Part shown: positions 50,010-62,622 of the stretch, one piece after another
Layout: every line of letters starts with the position of its first letter
How positions within the stretch are numbered: the stretch's first letter is position 1
Assembly: GCA_021613375.1 (NCBI GenBank)
Contig: CM038704.1
Location: forward strand, 31,310,582 to 31,374,581
Source: Megaleporinus macrocephalus
Taxonomy: Eukaryota > Chordata > Actinopteri > Characiformes > Anostomidae
Length of the DNA: 64,000 nt
Direction of reading: 5' to 3'
Notes under the pieces: generated by a model
Databases searched by the model: none
What the model was told of the DNA's origin: nothing
Seen by the model: the letters and a program-made list of their open reading frames with translations, nothing else
Position numbers and translations under genes: made by a program

Positions 50010-52633
50010 GTGCACAGCACATCAAACATCATTTAACTTGCATTTAGCTGCAAGTCTAAATGATGCATGATTCACTCGTTTAGTCCTTGAGCTAATCAAC
50101 ATAATTGAATGATGTGTTGTACATAATCGATCACACAAAAATCGAATAAAAAATCTAACTGTTTAGTACTAACTGAGATACCGGCGGAAGCTCGTTATGA
50201 ACATAAATTGCATCATGCAATGACACACTAAACACTCTTTTGCTTAACATGACAGGTGCTGGAATACTAAAAGAACAATTCATAAATAAATCTAACCCTA
50301 GATCTTAACCCTAGCACTTTCAAAAACATTTTAATAACTTTAGGAGCTAAAGCTTGCTAATGAGCTAACAGCAACAGGTTACATTTACGTTTTGACAGCA
50401 GTTTTCCTTCAGATCCAACTCCATTCTGAGCTTATGTCATTTTCTGTCTTTTTAGATGAAGCATAATAATTGTTATGATCCCTGAACAGTAGTCTCGGTC
50501 ATATGTCATTTCTCTCTTTCATTCCAGTAACGTACACAGAGAATGGCAACATTTCTGACCACTTACTGTGGTCAAACCCAAGGCCACCCAGGTTTAAGGT
50601 CAAGACGCCTATTACAGTCTGGACCAGTCTCTAACTTCCATCCTGGCACAAGTGAAGTCATGATTCTCTGGTACAACCTAATAAAAAATACTTCTTGTGG
50701 TTAAAAGCAATTGAACTAGTTTTATTCAACCTAGAAAACATAGTTTCAATGAACGATTCTTTCAATTAAAATAACTTTTTGAGTTGAGTGAAAAGCTCAA
50801 TTGTTTGTTATCGTGCCAACGAAAAGAGGCCTCTGAACAAAAACCTATTGGTAAAGATGGCATGTATTAACAGTAAGATTACATGGATATAGAGTTTTAC
50901 AATCTTCGGTGCTTTTCACTACTACAATATGATACACAATTTTATACTTTCGCAGTGTCCCTGTATGTTTTCACATATTAGGGCTAAAAGAATTATTTAA
51001 CATTATCGTTAGAGTGAGTTAGAGGTTACAGCGAGAGTGAGTTAATGACTTTAACTGGAGAGGACAGCATTTCCCCTATACTGTAGCACCTGGGTAAGCA
51101 GACAGTGAAAGAAAAGTACAAATCTGCACACATTTACTTAAAATGAAGCAATAACACAGAACACAAGCAAATCTGACTCTACTAGAAAAGAAAACACGCT
51201 GGAGTTGATTCTGATGCAGGAGAACACTCAGTAAATGATAGCTTTTCCTCCATGCAGGTGTTCTGAAAAATGAACTTTACCCTGAGGACTTGCAGTTCAC
51301 ACAAATGATCTGTCAGAATGAGTTAATATTACAAAAATCACTAAAGCTTGTAATATTGCATCACTAATGTTAGTCACTGTATCATCTGAGTCTGTATTAT
51401 GTTGTGTCCGTTAATTTTTTAGCAGCTTTACTCAAAAGCTACTGAGTATTTGGCAGCTCATCCTGTCACAGAGCTAAAAAAACTGGTTAAAGCAGCACTA
51501 TGTTTGTTTTGTTTTGTTTTGTTAACATTAAAAAGTGGCATTACTGGGTCAGGAGAAAAAAGGACACACTCAAATATTGTGCAGAGTCACCCTGAAAAGT
51601 CTGAAATAATCATCTAATAGTCATTGGTGTCATGCTAGAATTTGAACCAGGTCATATGACTTTACATATTAAGTCACATGCACAGGCTCAAAAAGAAGGT
51701 CTGGCTTGATGTTTATGTCTGCAAAATCAACATTATACTGATGAAGATATGACAACAATATTAGATAAATCACTTACACTCTCCGAAGACTGTTTTTACC
51801 AAGTATTAACTGAGTTCTATTTGAATTGTCTTTTAATACACTCACCAGCATCATTATCATTTGCTTGTGAAGGTCCGGAGAACAAAGGACTTATATAAAA
51901 TATAAAATGCTCTACTGCAGAGTGCATGCAATAACAAATTTCCACCAGAGAGGTCTCCAAATCTCCAAATCTTACATTGTTCAGCTTTAATTAGCTTACA
52001 ATACAACTGGTTTGGTAAGGATGTGATGAGTGATGCCATCAACTCACCTAGGAATCCTATTTACTCATAAAGCTAATCTCGGTATTTATCATTATATCAC
52101 TTCTACGTAATGCTTTGCATTCCAAATAAAGATTCAGTTTCCCATTCAGTTTCTGACAATAATATATAACTATCCTGCATAAAGTCATTTTAATCTTTGA
52201 CGTACAGGACATGCAGAGAAATCTCTCAGGGTTGCAAGATGCACAAAAGACTAAACATTCATCAGAGTCTGTCTACTTCGCACGGTAACAGATCAAAAGT
52301 CCAGGTAGAGATAGATCTACTAAACCAGTATCACATCTTAAAAACTATAGAACAGTTCTGAAATTTCTCAGTATATCAGCACAAAAGCTGAAGTGTATTA
52401 CACTCTAGTTGCCTCTGTTTTCCTCTCGGCCTGTAATAAAATGCTAAAGCTCAGGTGTGAGAGAAGTGTGAGAAGCAGTAAAGCAGTCCAGGTGCTGAAC
52501 AAACAAAACACTAAGAAGGTAAACACAGTAAAGGAATTCAGAACAAGCTTGATTGATAGGGGTGTAAAACTTCACAAATGATGTAAAGTACAGCGGAAAA
52601 GGAACCATTTTGTCAATGTCCAGTTGATATGGC
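50010..52633. other. No supported gene; possible repeat at 51845-52040
   Basis: AT-rich. 51845-52040 contains word order suggestive of another dispersed element (open minus frame of 61 codons without domains). A (TTTTG)n run is at about 51504-51524. Confidence 0.45.
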
Positions 52634-52780
<147 letters not shown>

Positions 52781-52796
52781 TGAGAAAATGACATAG

Positions 52797-52980
52797 AAGC
52801 TTCAACAACTGCTGTAATATATCTCAGTATTTATGTGAAGACACTTTGCCTTCATTACAGTTTCTATCAGTTTCTGATCCAGTTCTACCAGTTTAACAGT
52901 TTATTTGTTGTACTTTCAGTTTTTCAAGGAACTCTTTAACATTCAGTCTCAGATGTTGCATAATGACTCCATGGTCAGAT
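52797..52980. mobile_element. Transposon remnant R3, copy 2
   Basis: Words gcttcaacaactgctg, gccttcattacag and cagtctcagatgttgcat parallel 45460-45640 and the same Tc1-like family. Heavily decayed. Confidence 0.4.
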
Positions 52981-54149
52981 AATTGTTGTGAAAACACAAG
53001 CAGCTTCTTTTTTGATTGCAAATTTTCTATTTTTTTTCAGTAACAGCTCACTGACAGCTACAGGCTCATAGTGTTGAACAGTGTTCTCGCGGTGAAAGGA
53101 CGGACAGATGTAGAACTTGATTTTCTCCTCTGTCTCAAAGAGATTTGTTGTTCTACCCGGTTTTGCACACACTTTCACAATTATATTATCTTTGTATATT
53201 TCCAAAACGTTTTTGTTTATGCAAGTTACATTACATATAGTCTTCTCAGAATTTAGTCCTAAAAAATCATAACTAGCACTAAATGGTATGGAAGTTCAAT
53301 AAATACAGAGGCTTGCATGTTGCTGTATAATATTCATGCACTACTGCCTTACAGTATTCTATAACCCTTGTGAGAAAATAGGTGATCTTTCCACACAAAC
53401 ATACTTCAACAAAATTACAAAGGCATTTATTTGCACTGAACTGCTTTTAAACGCCCTGGAGCTTTCCTTACTGCTCATCATTTCTTAACTTGAGTTGTGG
53501 TTACTAAATAATAAGCCTTAGGATGTAATGCATATGGGAATTTTAAGGAATTAACTGCCTGTAAAGTAGAAAATGATATGTAATTGTATATAAGCCTGCA
53601 ACACACATCAATTTGCTATGTGTTTATGCAGGGTTGTGAAACTGTGTGTGTAAATTTGTCTGTTGTTCATTTATAATTTCCTCTAGAATTACTGACACCT
53701 TTGGTAGATGACAAGTGTTGTTTATTGTACACTTTCAGAAAAAAAGGTATGAAACTGCCACTGGGGTTGTACCTTGTGGGTACATCTCAGTAACCTCTTA
53801 AAGTTACACAGTTAATATGATAAACAAACAGGTACCTGCACCGTAACTTTTTCAGTAAGGTGTGAAGTTCTATGCTATTCATTACATATGCATGCATTTA
53901 TGTTTCTGGTGTAAGTAAACATTAAACTTCTATACTTTTATGTAATATGTGCACTGAAAGAAAAGCGTCTTGGCAAATAAATGCACACAAATAAAGTTAC
54001 ATGGAAGCTATTCTTGCCAAAACGTGCTAATTTAAATAAAGCAACTGCGCTGATGTAATATATTGCTTTTGTGTAAACAAGCCTGACTGACCAATGAGGC
54101 CGAACTAACGACAAAATCACTCAGTAGGTAGAGCAACGTGTAGTCCAGC
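52981..54149. other. No supported gene; GGTACA-type repeat trace at 53725-53860
   Basis: A minus-strand open frame at 52975-53205 has no recognised domain. 53725-53860 resembles the MITE-like family at 37.4 kb. The rest is AT-rich. Confidence 0.45.
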
Positions 54150-54640
54150 AGTGTAACCGCTCTTTCAGGTAGCCGTGCAGATCACCCTACATGCCACACG
54201 CCACAGGTTTAAGTGTCCTAGTCCTTGTGTTTTGATCACCGGGCTGGATGTTGCTCGTACAGCACACAGAGACACTCCAACACATTTAAACGTGTTATTT
54301 CGGAGGCTCGATGTCTCCGGCAGAAGTTTCCAAACTACTTTGTCGGAGATGATGTGCTTGAACTACTGACGGGCTAATGTTACCTCGCGGTACAGCGACG
54401 GCGCCTACGCGAGAAACCTGACTCACCTCAGACATGAGTCTAGATCCTTCTTTCTTTTCCTCGTCATAGCGGCCGAGTGGCACATGCAAGAACTCTTCTT
54501 CGCAACAGACGAAGCTTATTGTACATCCCATCCGGCCCGTTTAAAAGCATTTCATCGCATCTGGACCTCACTGGACTCTCTGAGGAGCAGCTCGCAGGTA
54601 GCAGCCATACGTGGTTTACGTTTCCAGATTTTTGGAGTCA
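54150..54640 (-). promoter_or_regulatory. CpG island-like promoter region
   Basis: CpG dinucleotides become frequent (for example tcgcggtacagcgacggcgc at about 54384 and gcggccgagtgg at 54469) in a window otherwise poor in CpG. There is a minus-strand first-exon candidate inside. No TATA box is obvious. This is the clearest island in the window. Confidence 0.5.
54427..54531 (-). CDS. First coding exon, Met-Gly-Cys N-terminus, unknown gene
   Basis: On the minus strand an ATG with G at +4, and an in-frame TAA four codons upstream, opens exactly 35 codons. They end at a near-perfect donor (TCTGAG|gtgagtca), phase 0. The peptide starts MGCTISFVCCEEEFLHVPLG and is then charged (RYDEEKKEGSRLMSE). 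Gly2 with nearby Cys3, Cys9 and Cys10 suggests N-myristoylation and/or palmitoylation and a membrane-attached cytosolic protein; this is inference. The surrounding CpG island supports a promoter. I do not recognise the gene and found no second exon with confidence. Plus-strand frames across it are shadows. Confidence 0.5.
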
Positions 54641-56338
54641 GAAGGCTTCAGTACTGCAGACACTCCCTCTCCTGGGAAGAGGCAGAACAAGGGACTTCAC
54701 TCACAGTACAGTCAGGACACCTCTGTGAATGAAAGCAGCCTAAAAAGTATCAGTTCTAAAACTTTGCCAGTTTTAGTTTTCACTACTTTACACAGTGTTT
54801 CTGCTAACAAGTCTGTTTTTGTAAAATTCTTGGATACATAAACCTTTATGTTTTTATTGAGGTAGATTAGCATTAGAGAGGAATGTACAGCTTATTTGTG
54901 TAGAAGTACAAATGCAGGAATATAACATTTTAGTACAGCAGCTCAGCATCACTCTAAACTTCTTAAAATCTTAAATCTAAACGTCTGATGACACTACCTG
55001 TCGAGTTCATACTCCAAACATATACAGGATTACAGGATCACCTGTGCTGTCCATCCCTGTCATAAAAAAACAAGGAAATGCGCTGTCCTTCCAGTTTTCA
55101 GTGGGGACCAGGTGAGCTCTGTCGTTACCTGCTCTGTGTCCCCAGCCTGATTTGCACTGCACGCGTGCGACACTGTCGGTGCTTTATGTTTTTTGGTCCT
55201 ACCTGATCTGTGATCCCTTTATAATGTCATATTAGCAGATTAGCCTGGGGTGTTTAATTCTGAGATGAGAGGAATGTGGGCAAAATCCTTCTGAGTGTTA
55301 AGGACATACATAGTTCACATCAGAGGGTGCGGTAAGATTGTTGAGACTGTATTTAGCCCAGCCTTGTTTATGCTTCAGGCTAAGAACTGGTAACTTATAC
55401 ACAGCAAAACCACTATACTTCGAATTTCTCACCAAATACTCACATAATTACTACTGAACATACATTTTAAATGCACAACAAAGTCATACATTAGTGCTAC
55501 AGTCTAGGTGGTGCCAGTAAAAGTAATGTTATCTACACACAAACGTTACAGTGCTCAGTCATGTCACTTACCGAACGAAATGCATGAGAGGGTGCAGATG
55601 CCTTATTGGCATCAGTTAATTCAGGAACATTTTAAAAATGTTTTGCAAATACTTTATATACATCTGTTAAATACATTGTGCATCCTGGTATTGTTGCATT
55701 TTACCTGCTCCATAAAGGCTTAATAATCAGATGAACAGGTATGACCATATGACTTCATTGTTATTTCGTTTTTGGACTGACTGGAAGTTAATCTGGAAGA
55801 ACTGGAGCCACATCCAAATAACTAGAGTGTTTGGCTTTCTGATAGCTGGAGTAACATCATCATTAGACCTGTCCACATTGCGTCACGCTAGGATAACATG
55901 AAGTGTTACATTATGTTGTGTATTGTTGCTGTATAAAAACACAGCTGCCTGTTTAGATTCATTATTGTTTTATGGAATCTTATTTCATCTTAGCTTAGTT
56001 TAAATGATATACATTCTTAATAGAAGTTTGTATTTAAGCTCCTGTCTTTACTTGTTAAAGCAATGCAATGCCATTAGCATCTTCTTTGCTGCTACTTCAG
56101 CATACAGCATCCCAATGCTTAAACTCTTTAAATCCTAATAAATTCAAAAACCAACATACTTTAGAATAATAAGAAAATCAAGTATATTGATATTTGCTTT
56201 AGATGAGTAGCTAGATATGTCGTGTACATGTGTACTGTATACTTTTATTTATTTTAGCCAGAATACTAAATGAAATTAAATGAAAAGTCACACCTGGTGC
56301 TTAGCGGTAACCTTGGGTTGTACACATCAGTGTCTTTT
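54641..56338. other. No supported gene
   Basis: 54640-54740 is still GC-richer; the rest is AT-rich. If the exon above is real, this is its upstream flank. Confidence 0.45.
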
Positions 56339-56745
56339 TCAGATGTTGTATGAGGCTTCAGGAATGTAACTACAGGGTGCTATTGTAGCTACCTGGGTCT
56401 TCACTCCAGCGTAATGTAAGGTAAGTACTCTCCTCTGGGTCAGAAATATAAAAGGCAGGGAGACGATACAGCTCTGCTTTGTTATGGAGAAACACTCTGT
56501 TTCTCTGACTGAAAACTGTGGTGCTAGTTTATTATCTTGTAGCTTCACACATTATCATTTTATCAGGTGCATCTACCACATGGGTGCACTTTGTGGGTCT
56601 GAAATCAGTGATTGAAGCTCATCTGTCACAATTTGTCCACTGCCCTATATCACTAGGACCACAACAGAAATGTCATGTACCAGTGTGTATCTGATAAAAT
56701 GACCAGCAAGTGTAGGTACAAGGAAGGTGTGCCTACTAAAGAGCA
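56339..56745. repeat. Dispersed repeat (non-autonomous element), family R2
   Basis: The right part carries the words tgtatctgataaaatgacca, gcaagtgtaggtacaagga and ggtgtgcctactaaagag, which I recognise as the end of an abundant otophysan fish repeat with 'taataaagtg' type termini. No coding capacity. Confidence 0.5.
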
Positions 56746-57339
56746 ACTAAAGCTATTTGTATATAAGCACTTTTGTATACGCTAGAAATGGCAGTAGACT
56801 GATTGTTTTGCTCTAACCAGCTCAATAATTTTTGTGGAATTCCAGTAAAATGTTGGCATAATTAACAGTGGGGAGCCTCAGGGTCTTCTAGGCCTTTAGA
56901 GACGACCTAATGATTTCTGTGAAATATTAAAATGCATGTCTATAATTTTTTGTTTTCATGTATTCGTAATGTTTTGTCTAGATAGACACAGCAAAGCTAG
57001 TTCTATTATAGGTTAGGACTATAGGACTATATTATATACTATAGGTCTAAACTAAAGGAAGCTAAACTACAATTCTAACATGTTCGATTAATGACCAACA
57101 TGATTAAGACAGTTGAATCAACCAATTACATTTAGATTTTTAATAGGTGGGACCAATTTTGTGTGAAAAATGTCTCTCTAGGCTTTCAGGAAGTCCAAGA
57201 TACATCAGAGTATACATACAGAGTTTTTTTATATGAAATGTTGAGCATACAACAGTGACAAATCTGAAATAATACGTTTTTAATGGATACCATTTGCCCA
57301 GCATGTATCTCACTACCATTAATGTGTTTTAAAAAACCT
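56746..57339. other. No recognised feature
   Basis: AT-rich. A patch about 57005-57060 repeats tataggac/tatag words. Confidence 0.5.
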
Positions 57340-57480
57340 GTTATCTCAAAAGTATTATAAAACAATGTAACCATTTCATGTAATAAATGTTTCCGAGGGA
57401 GCTCATAGAGGCAACTCTTCACAAGTCTGGTTCCCATCACTACCACTGTGAGCAATGACCACTCTTTAAAATGGAGACAT
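57340..57480. repeat. Dispersed repeat R4, copy 2
   Basis: Counterpart of 7555-7665, with tatttcatgtaa-type flank and the cttcacaagtctggttccca core. Confidence 0.5.
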
Positions 57481-57603
57481 AGAGAATGACTGTGTGTGTG
57501 CTTACATTCTAACCAATCAACCATGCAAAATAGCCTGCCTATGTTTTTCTTTTATCTCAATTCTCTGCTCTGCAAGCCTTGTATCTCTTATGTTATTCCT
57601 CAG

Positions 57604-57778
57604 CCTCTCAACCCCAAGGGTCGCCATGATGGACTGTGGCAGGGGTCAGAGGGCACCGGATGGACAGCAGCGTTTGCCACTCAAACGTGTAAGGGGATAT
57701 GTGGTCGAAGACGACAACACTACAAAAGAAATGGCAAGTCCAGCAGAAGATATACTCTGGGAGATTGTTGACACTTAA
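57604..57778 (+). CDS. Possible exon with two open frames (low confidence)
   Basis: A pyrimidine-rich acceptor (tctcttatgttattcctcag) precedes 175 nt. Two frames stay open: one reads RVAMMDCGRGQRAPDG... and ends DILWEIVDT, stop at 57778; the other reads PLNPKGRHDGLWQG... and ends RRYTLGDC, stop at 57771. A donor-like CGT|gtaagg at 57688 allows an 85-nt internal exon instead. The first frame contains an ATG in a fair Kozak context (gtcgccATGa). No family recognised; dual openness makes chance quite possible. Confidence 0.25.
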
Positions 57779-58317
57779 CCCCATTAGAGCAGGAAAGAGA
57801 CAGTGATGTCACTCGCCCTGAGGAGCAGGCCATGTGACATTAGACCCACCGCAACCACAAAAGCTTTTACACTGCTGCCTGTGTTCAGGTGGATTAGGTG
57901 ATGACGGAGGCGCTTTACATACAGTAGATCTGTTTGCCTTTGTGTGTACAGCTTGCAGAGCTAAATAAGTTATTACTGATACGCACAAGCAATCATATGG
58001 AGTCTGTACAGTGATTTTAATGATTACACAGCGATATAATAAACAACATAATCACCAGGGCTTGACTGTGGCCAGATTTCAGAACTTGAAGCTTTCATCT
58101 TTGAGAGACCTCAAACAATCAATTAGTAATTTTTTATATATGAAGCCAAAAAATATAAAGAGAGTACAATAAAAGCTCAAATAGGAAATAAAGATAAAAC
58201 AGCAGTAACATGTACCATGAAAACAAATAAAAGTAAATAAAAAGAAACTAAGATAAAATAATAAACTACAACAAATAAAACAAGAAGAGTGATCGCACAT
58301 CTTAAGCAATTTACAGA
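57779..58317. other. No recognised feature
   Basis: Mixed then A-rich sequence up to the first minisatellite. Confidence 0.5.
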
Positions 58318-58558
58318 TTTGTTGCTAAGTGGTTGCTATGGTTTTCCAACAGGTTGCTGAGGTGGTTCCTAGGGTCTCCCAAGAGGTTGATAGGGTGTTG
58401 CTAGGCAGTCACTAGGGTGTCCCAGCTGGTTGCTGAGATGTTGCTATAATGCTGCTCAGGTATCTTTGGTGGTTGTAAGAGTGTTGCTAGGGAGTTGCTA
58501 TGGTATCCTCAGTGGTTGACACAGTGTACAGGTATTTACAGAGTGGTTGCTAAGGGTT
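58318..58558. repeat. Degenerate GGTTGCTA minisatellite
   Basis: Many imperfect units of ggttgcta(ggg/tgg) with variable spacing (about 20-30 bp), for example gtgttgctaggcagtcacta. It adjoins the 39-bp array but has a different unit. Confidence 0.7.
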
Positions 58559-60190
58559 TAAGGGTCAGTATGACTGTGGATTAATCATGTAGAGTAGTAA
58601 GGTTCAGTATGATTGAGCATTAGACACGTAGAGGAGTGAGGGTAAGTATGGCTGTGGATTAGACACATAGAGGAGAGAGGGTCAGTATGACTGTGAATTA
58701 GACACGTAGAGGAAAGAGGGTCAGTATGACTCTGGATTAGACACATAGAGGAGAGAGGGTCAGTATGACTCTGGATTAGACACATAGAGGAGAGAGGGTC
58801 AGTAAGACTCTGGATTAGACACATAGAGGAGAGAGGGTCGGTATGGCTGTGGATTAGACACATAGAGGAGTGAGGGTCAGCATGACTGTGGATTAGACAC
58901 ATAGAGGAGTGAGGGTCAGCATGACTGTGGATTAGACACATAGAGGAGAGAGGGTCAGCATGACTGTGGATTAGACACATAGAGGAGAGAGGGTCAGTAT
59001 GACTGTGGATTAGACACATAGAGGAGAGAGGGTCAGCATGACTGTGGATTAGACACATAGAGGAGAGAGGGTCAGTATGACTGTGGATTAGACACATAGA
59101 GGAGAGAGGGTCAGTAAGACTGTGGATTAGACACATAGAGGAGAGAGGGTCAGCATGACTGTGGATTAGACACATAGAGGAGAGAGGGTCAGTATGACTG
59201 TGGATTAGACACATAGAGGAGTGAGGGTCAGCATGACTGTGGATTAGACACATAGAGGAGAGAGGGTCAGTATGACTGTGGATTAGACACATAGAGGAGA
59301 GAGGGTTAGCATGACTGTGGATTAGACACATAGAGGAGAGAGGGTTAGCATGACTGTGGATTAGTCACATAGAGGAGAGAGGGTTAGCATGACTGTGGAT
59401 AAGACACATAGAGGATAGAGGGTCAGTATGACTGTGGATTAGACACATAGAGGAGAGAGGGTCGGTATGGCTGTGGATTAGACACATAGAGGAGTGAGGG
59501 TCAGCATGACTGTGGATTAGACACATAGAGGAGTGAGGGTCAGCATGACTGTGGATTAGACACATAGAGGAGAGAGGGTCAGCATGACTGTGGATTAGAC
59601 ACATAGAGGAGAGAGGGTCAGTATGACTGTGGATTAGACACATAGAGGAGAGAGGGTCAGCATGACTGTGGATTAGACACAGAGGAGAGAGGGTCAGTAT
59701 GACTGTGGATAAACACATAGAGGAGAGAGGGTCAGTAAGACTGTGGATTAGACACATAGAGGAGAGAGGGTCAGCATGACTGTGGATTAGACACATAGAG
59801 GAGAGAGGGTCAGTATGACTGTGGATTAGACACATAGAGGAGTGAGGGTCAGCATGACTGTGGATTAGACACATAAAGGAGAGAGGGTCAGTATGACTGT
59901 GGATTAGACACATAGAGGAGAGAGGGTCAGCATGACTGTGGATTAGACACATAGAGGAGAGAGGGTTAGCATGACTGTGGATTAGTCACATAGAGGAGAG
60001 AGGGTTAGCATGACTGTGGATAAGACACATAGAGGAGAGAGGGTCAGTATGACTGTGGATTAGACACATAGAGGAGAGAGGGTCAGTATGACTGTGGATT
60101 AGACACATAGAGGAGAGAGGGTCAGTATGACTGTGGATTAGACACATAGAGGAGAGAGGGTCAGTATGACTGTGGATTAGACACATAGAG
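58559..60190. repeat. 39-bp minisatellite array, main arm (about 42 units)
   Basis: Head-to-tail units of 39 bp, beginning tagacacatagaggagagag and ending ggtcagtatgactgtggat. The first units at the left edge are most diverged. Variants include g/t in gaga/gtga, cagc versus cagt, and ggttag. A long-range period is visible: a marked variant (gtcggtatggctgtgg) at 58837 recurs at 59461, a separation of 624 bp or 16 units, and following variants recur in step. Because 39 is divisible by 3, the minus strand has long 13-residue periodic frames ([13 protein letters not shown]) that are not evidence of a gene. Confidence 0.97.
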
Positions 60191-60208
60191 CAGCAATACA
60201 ATGATTTC

Positions 60209-61159
60209 ATGGACTTTTTCAATAGCAAAATCGAGAATATTAGACAAAAAGTTCTACCAATACGAGTAACCTATCCTTCATCCGATTTGGCTCAAACAGC
60301 ACAAAATGTGATTTTAGAAGAAAGACTAGAAACATTTTCTCCACTACAGCAGACAGAACTAGAAAAACTTATCTCTTCCTCAACTTCTGCTACATGCACA
60401 CTTGATATGATTCCAACAAGCCTATTGAAACAAGTATTACCAGCTATTATTAAACCTATCTTAACTATCATCAACTCTTCTCTTAGTCTGGGTCATGTAC
60501 CTAAGTCTTTTAAACTAGCTGTGATAAAACCCTTGATAAAGAAGCCAAATCTTGACCCCAGAGAACTGTCCAGTTATAGACCCATTTCCAATTTACCTTT
60601 TATCTCTAAGATTTTAGAAAAGGCTGTAGCTCGACAACTCTGTTCTCATCTACATAAGAACAACATATATGAAAAATTCCAATCTGGTTTTAGGCCACAT
60701 CACAGCACAGAGACAGCTTTAGTTAAGATAACAAATTATCTTCTTCTTGCCTCTGATCAGGGCCACGTATCTCTACTGGTGTTACTAGATCTAAGTGCAG
60801 CTTTTGACACTATAGATCACACTATTCTTTTGGACAGGCTAGAAAATATAGTTGGAATCACAGGAACAGCGTTATCCTGGTTCACATCTTACCTTAGTGA
60901 TCGCTTTCAGTTTGTAAAGATAAATAATGTATCGTCTAACACTACAAAAGTGAAATATGGAGTTCCACAAGGTTCTGTTTTAGGTCCTCTGTTATTTACA
61001 CTATATATGCTACCATTAGGCTCAGTTATAAATAGACATGGAATTAGTTTCCACTGTTATGCCGATGATACACAACTGTACATATCAGCCAAACCAGATG
61101 ACAAATCCAGATTAAATAAGATATTAGACTTTGGATGCTACAGAACTTCCTTCTTTTAA
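60209..61159 (+). pseudogene. LINE reverse transcriptase, N-terminal and catalytic part
   Basis: A 316-codon frame. It starts in the linker after the missing endonuclease. Landmarks: [20 protein letters not shown] (about residues 121-140), [16 protein letters not shown], motif A with FD at residues 199-200 ([12 protein letters not shown]), motif [14 protein letters not shown], and motif C YADD at residues 284-287. The catalytic Asp residues are all present. The frame then breaks shortly after YADD by a small deletion, with stray residues to a stop. The chosen ATG is only the first Met in the truncated copy. Confidence 0.85.
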
Positions 61160-61884
61160 ACCCAGATAAAACGGAAGTTCTCCTCCTCGGCCCAAAGGCT
61201 GCTCGGACTAAATGTTCAGATTTAATGTTAAATCTTGCTGACTTCTCTGTAGTTCCTGGTTCAGTAGCCAAAAATCTTGGTGTAACAATTGACTCAGATC
61301 TGACATTTAATCAACACATCGGTAATATTACAAGAACAGCGTTTCTTCACCTACGAAACATTTCAAAGTTAAGAAATGCGTTATCTGTGTCTGATGCTGA
61401 AAAGTTGATACATGCCTTTATAACCTCAAGGCTAGATTACTGTAATGCATTATTGTCAGGATGCTCCAGCAGGAACCTGAATAAACTTCAGTTAGTTCAG
61501 AACGCTGCAGCTAGAGTACTAACTAAAACCAGGAAATTTGATCACATCAGTCCAGTTTTATCAGCGCTACACTGGCTTCCTGTTAAATTCCGTATCGACT
61601 ATAAAATTCTATTACTGACGTATAAAGCCCTGCACGGTCTCACACCGGAGTACCTGCAAGATCTAATTTCCTATTATGAACCGCCACGTTCACTCAGATC
61701 ACAGGATGCTGGTTTTCTAATAGTTCCTAAAATTCAGAAGACTACAATGGGGGGAAGAGCTTTTTCCTACAAAGCCCCAAAATTGTGGAATAATCTCCCA
61801 GTTAATGTTCGGGACTCTGACACAGTCTCAATATTTAAGTCTAGACTAAAAACATACTTGTTTAGTGTAGCTTTTGGTAATTAA
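61135..61884 (+). pseudogene. LINE reverse transcriptase, C-terminal part after frameshift
   Basis: Continues the same protein in another frame: [18 protein letters not shown], then the thumb-like and C-terminal region with LDYCNALLSG, LQLVQNAAARVLT and LHWLPVKFRIDYKILLLTYK, ending with FKSRLKTYLFSVAFGN and a stop. These are conserved C-terminal segments of L2/CR1-group LINEs. The missing bases at the join would encode roughly a dozen residues between YADD and the NFLLLN motif, so the copy is dead although its age appears modest. Confidence 0.85.
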
Positions 61885-62622
61885 GCTTCTCTTTTAGATA
61901 AAGGCAGGAGATCTGGGGGTTCTTGGACACAGAGGTTTATGGTAAACTGAGATGTTGGTGCTGTTGTTCCAACACTTCACGCGATCACACAGGTTTGTTG
62001 ATGGTGGAGTGGGGGGACCCCAGTGTCTCAGGGTACTCTCATGTCCATGTTACCTTCTGGTTCTCTCCTTTTAGTTTAGGCTGTTATAGTTAGATCTGCC
62101 GGAGTCACCAACCACACTCTAAAATTCTGAAAATTCATATTCTCTACAGTCTTACTCCTGAGCCCAACTAACTCTTTCTCTTTACTCTTCCTGAGGAAAT
62201 GACTGTCCTCCTGTCTGTTGAAGGCTGTTGAAGGACTGATCATCGGGCCATCACCCCACCATCACCAGCCAGCTCACCTGTCCATTTACTGCTACACCCT
62301 CAGTTACATCACTGTGCCATCCAGATGCACCAGCACTGAGATAGGATGGGACTGTTTCAGCTCACGCCCACTTTACATAAAGACTGTCATAGACTGCCTC
62401 AGCCAGAGACTGCCTCAGTCATACACTGCCTCTATCTGTGCAGCTTCTAAAGCTTTGCTATCCAGATTTCAAACAGAGACTCCTTTCTTTGGTATTTAGT
62501 TCAAACTGTAAATACTGTTTGACCAGAGGAGGATGGGTCTCCCCTTGTGAGTCTGGTTCCTCCCAAGGTTTCTTCCTCCAGTTGAGGGAGTTTTTCCTTG
62601 CCACTGTTGCCTCTGGCTTGCT

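Noticed and set aside
58585..60228. Long minus-strand frames with a 13-residue repeat ([13 protein letters not shown]), up to 248 codons
   Set aside because: They follow automatically from a 39-bp tandem unit with no stop in one frame; the frames are broken by indels, there is no promoter or splice context, and unit variants are not biased to silent sites as far as I can see.
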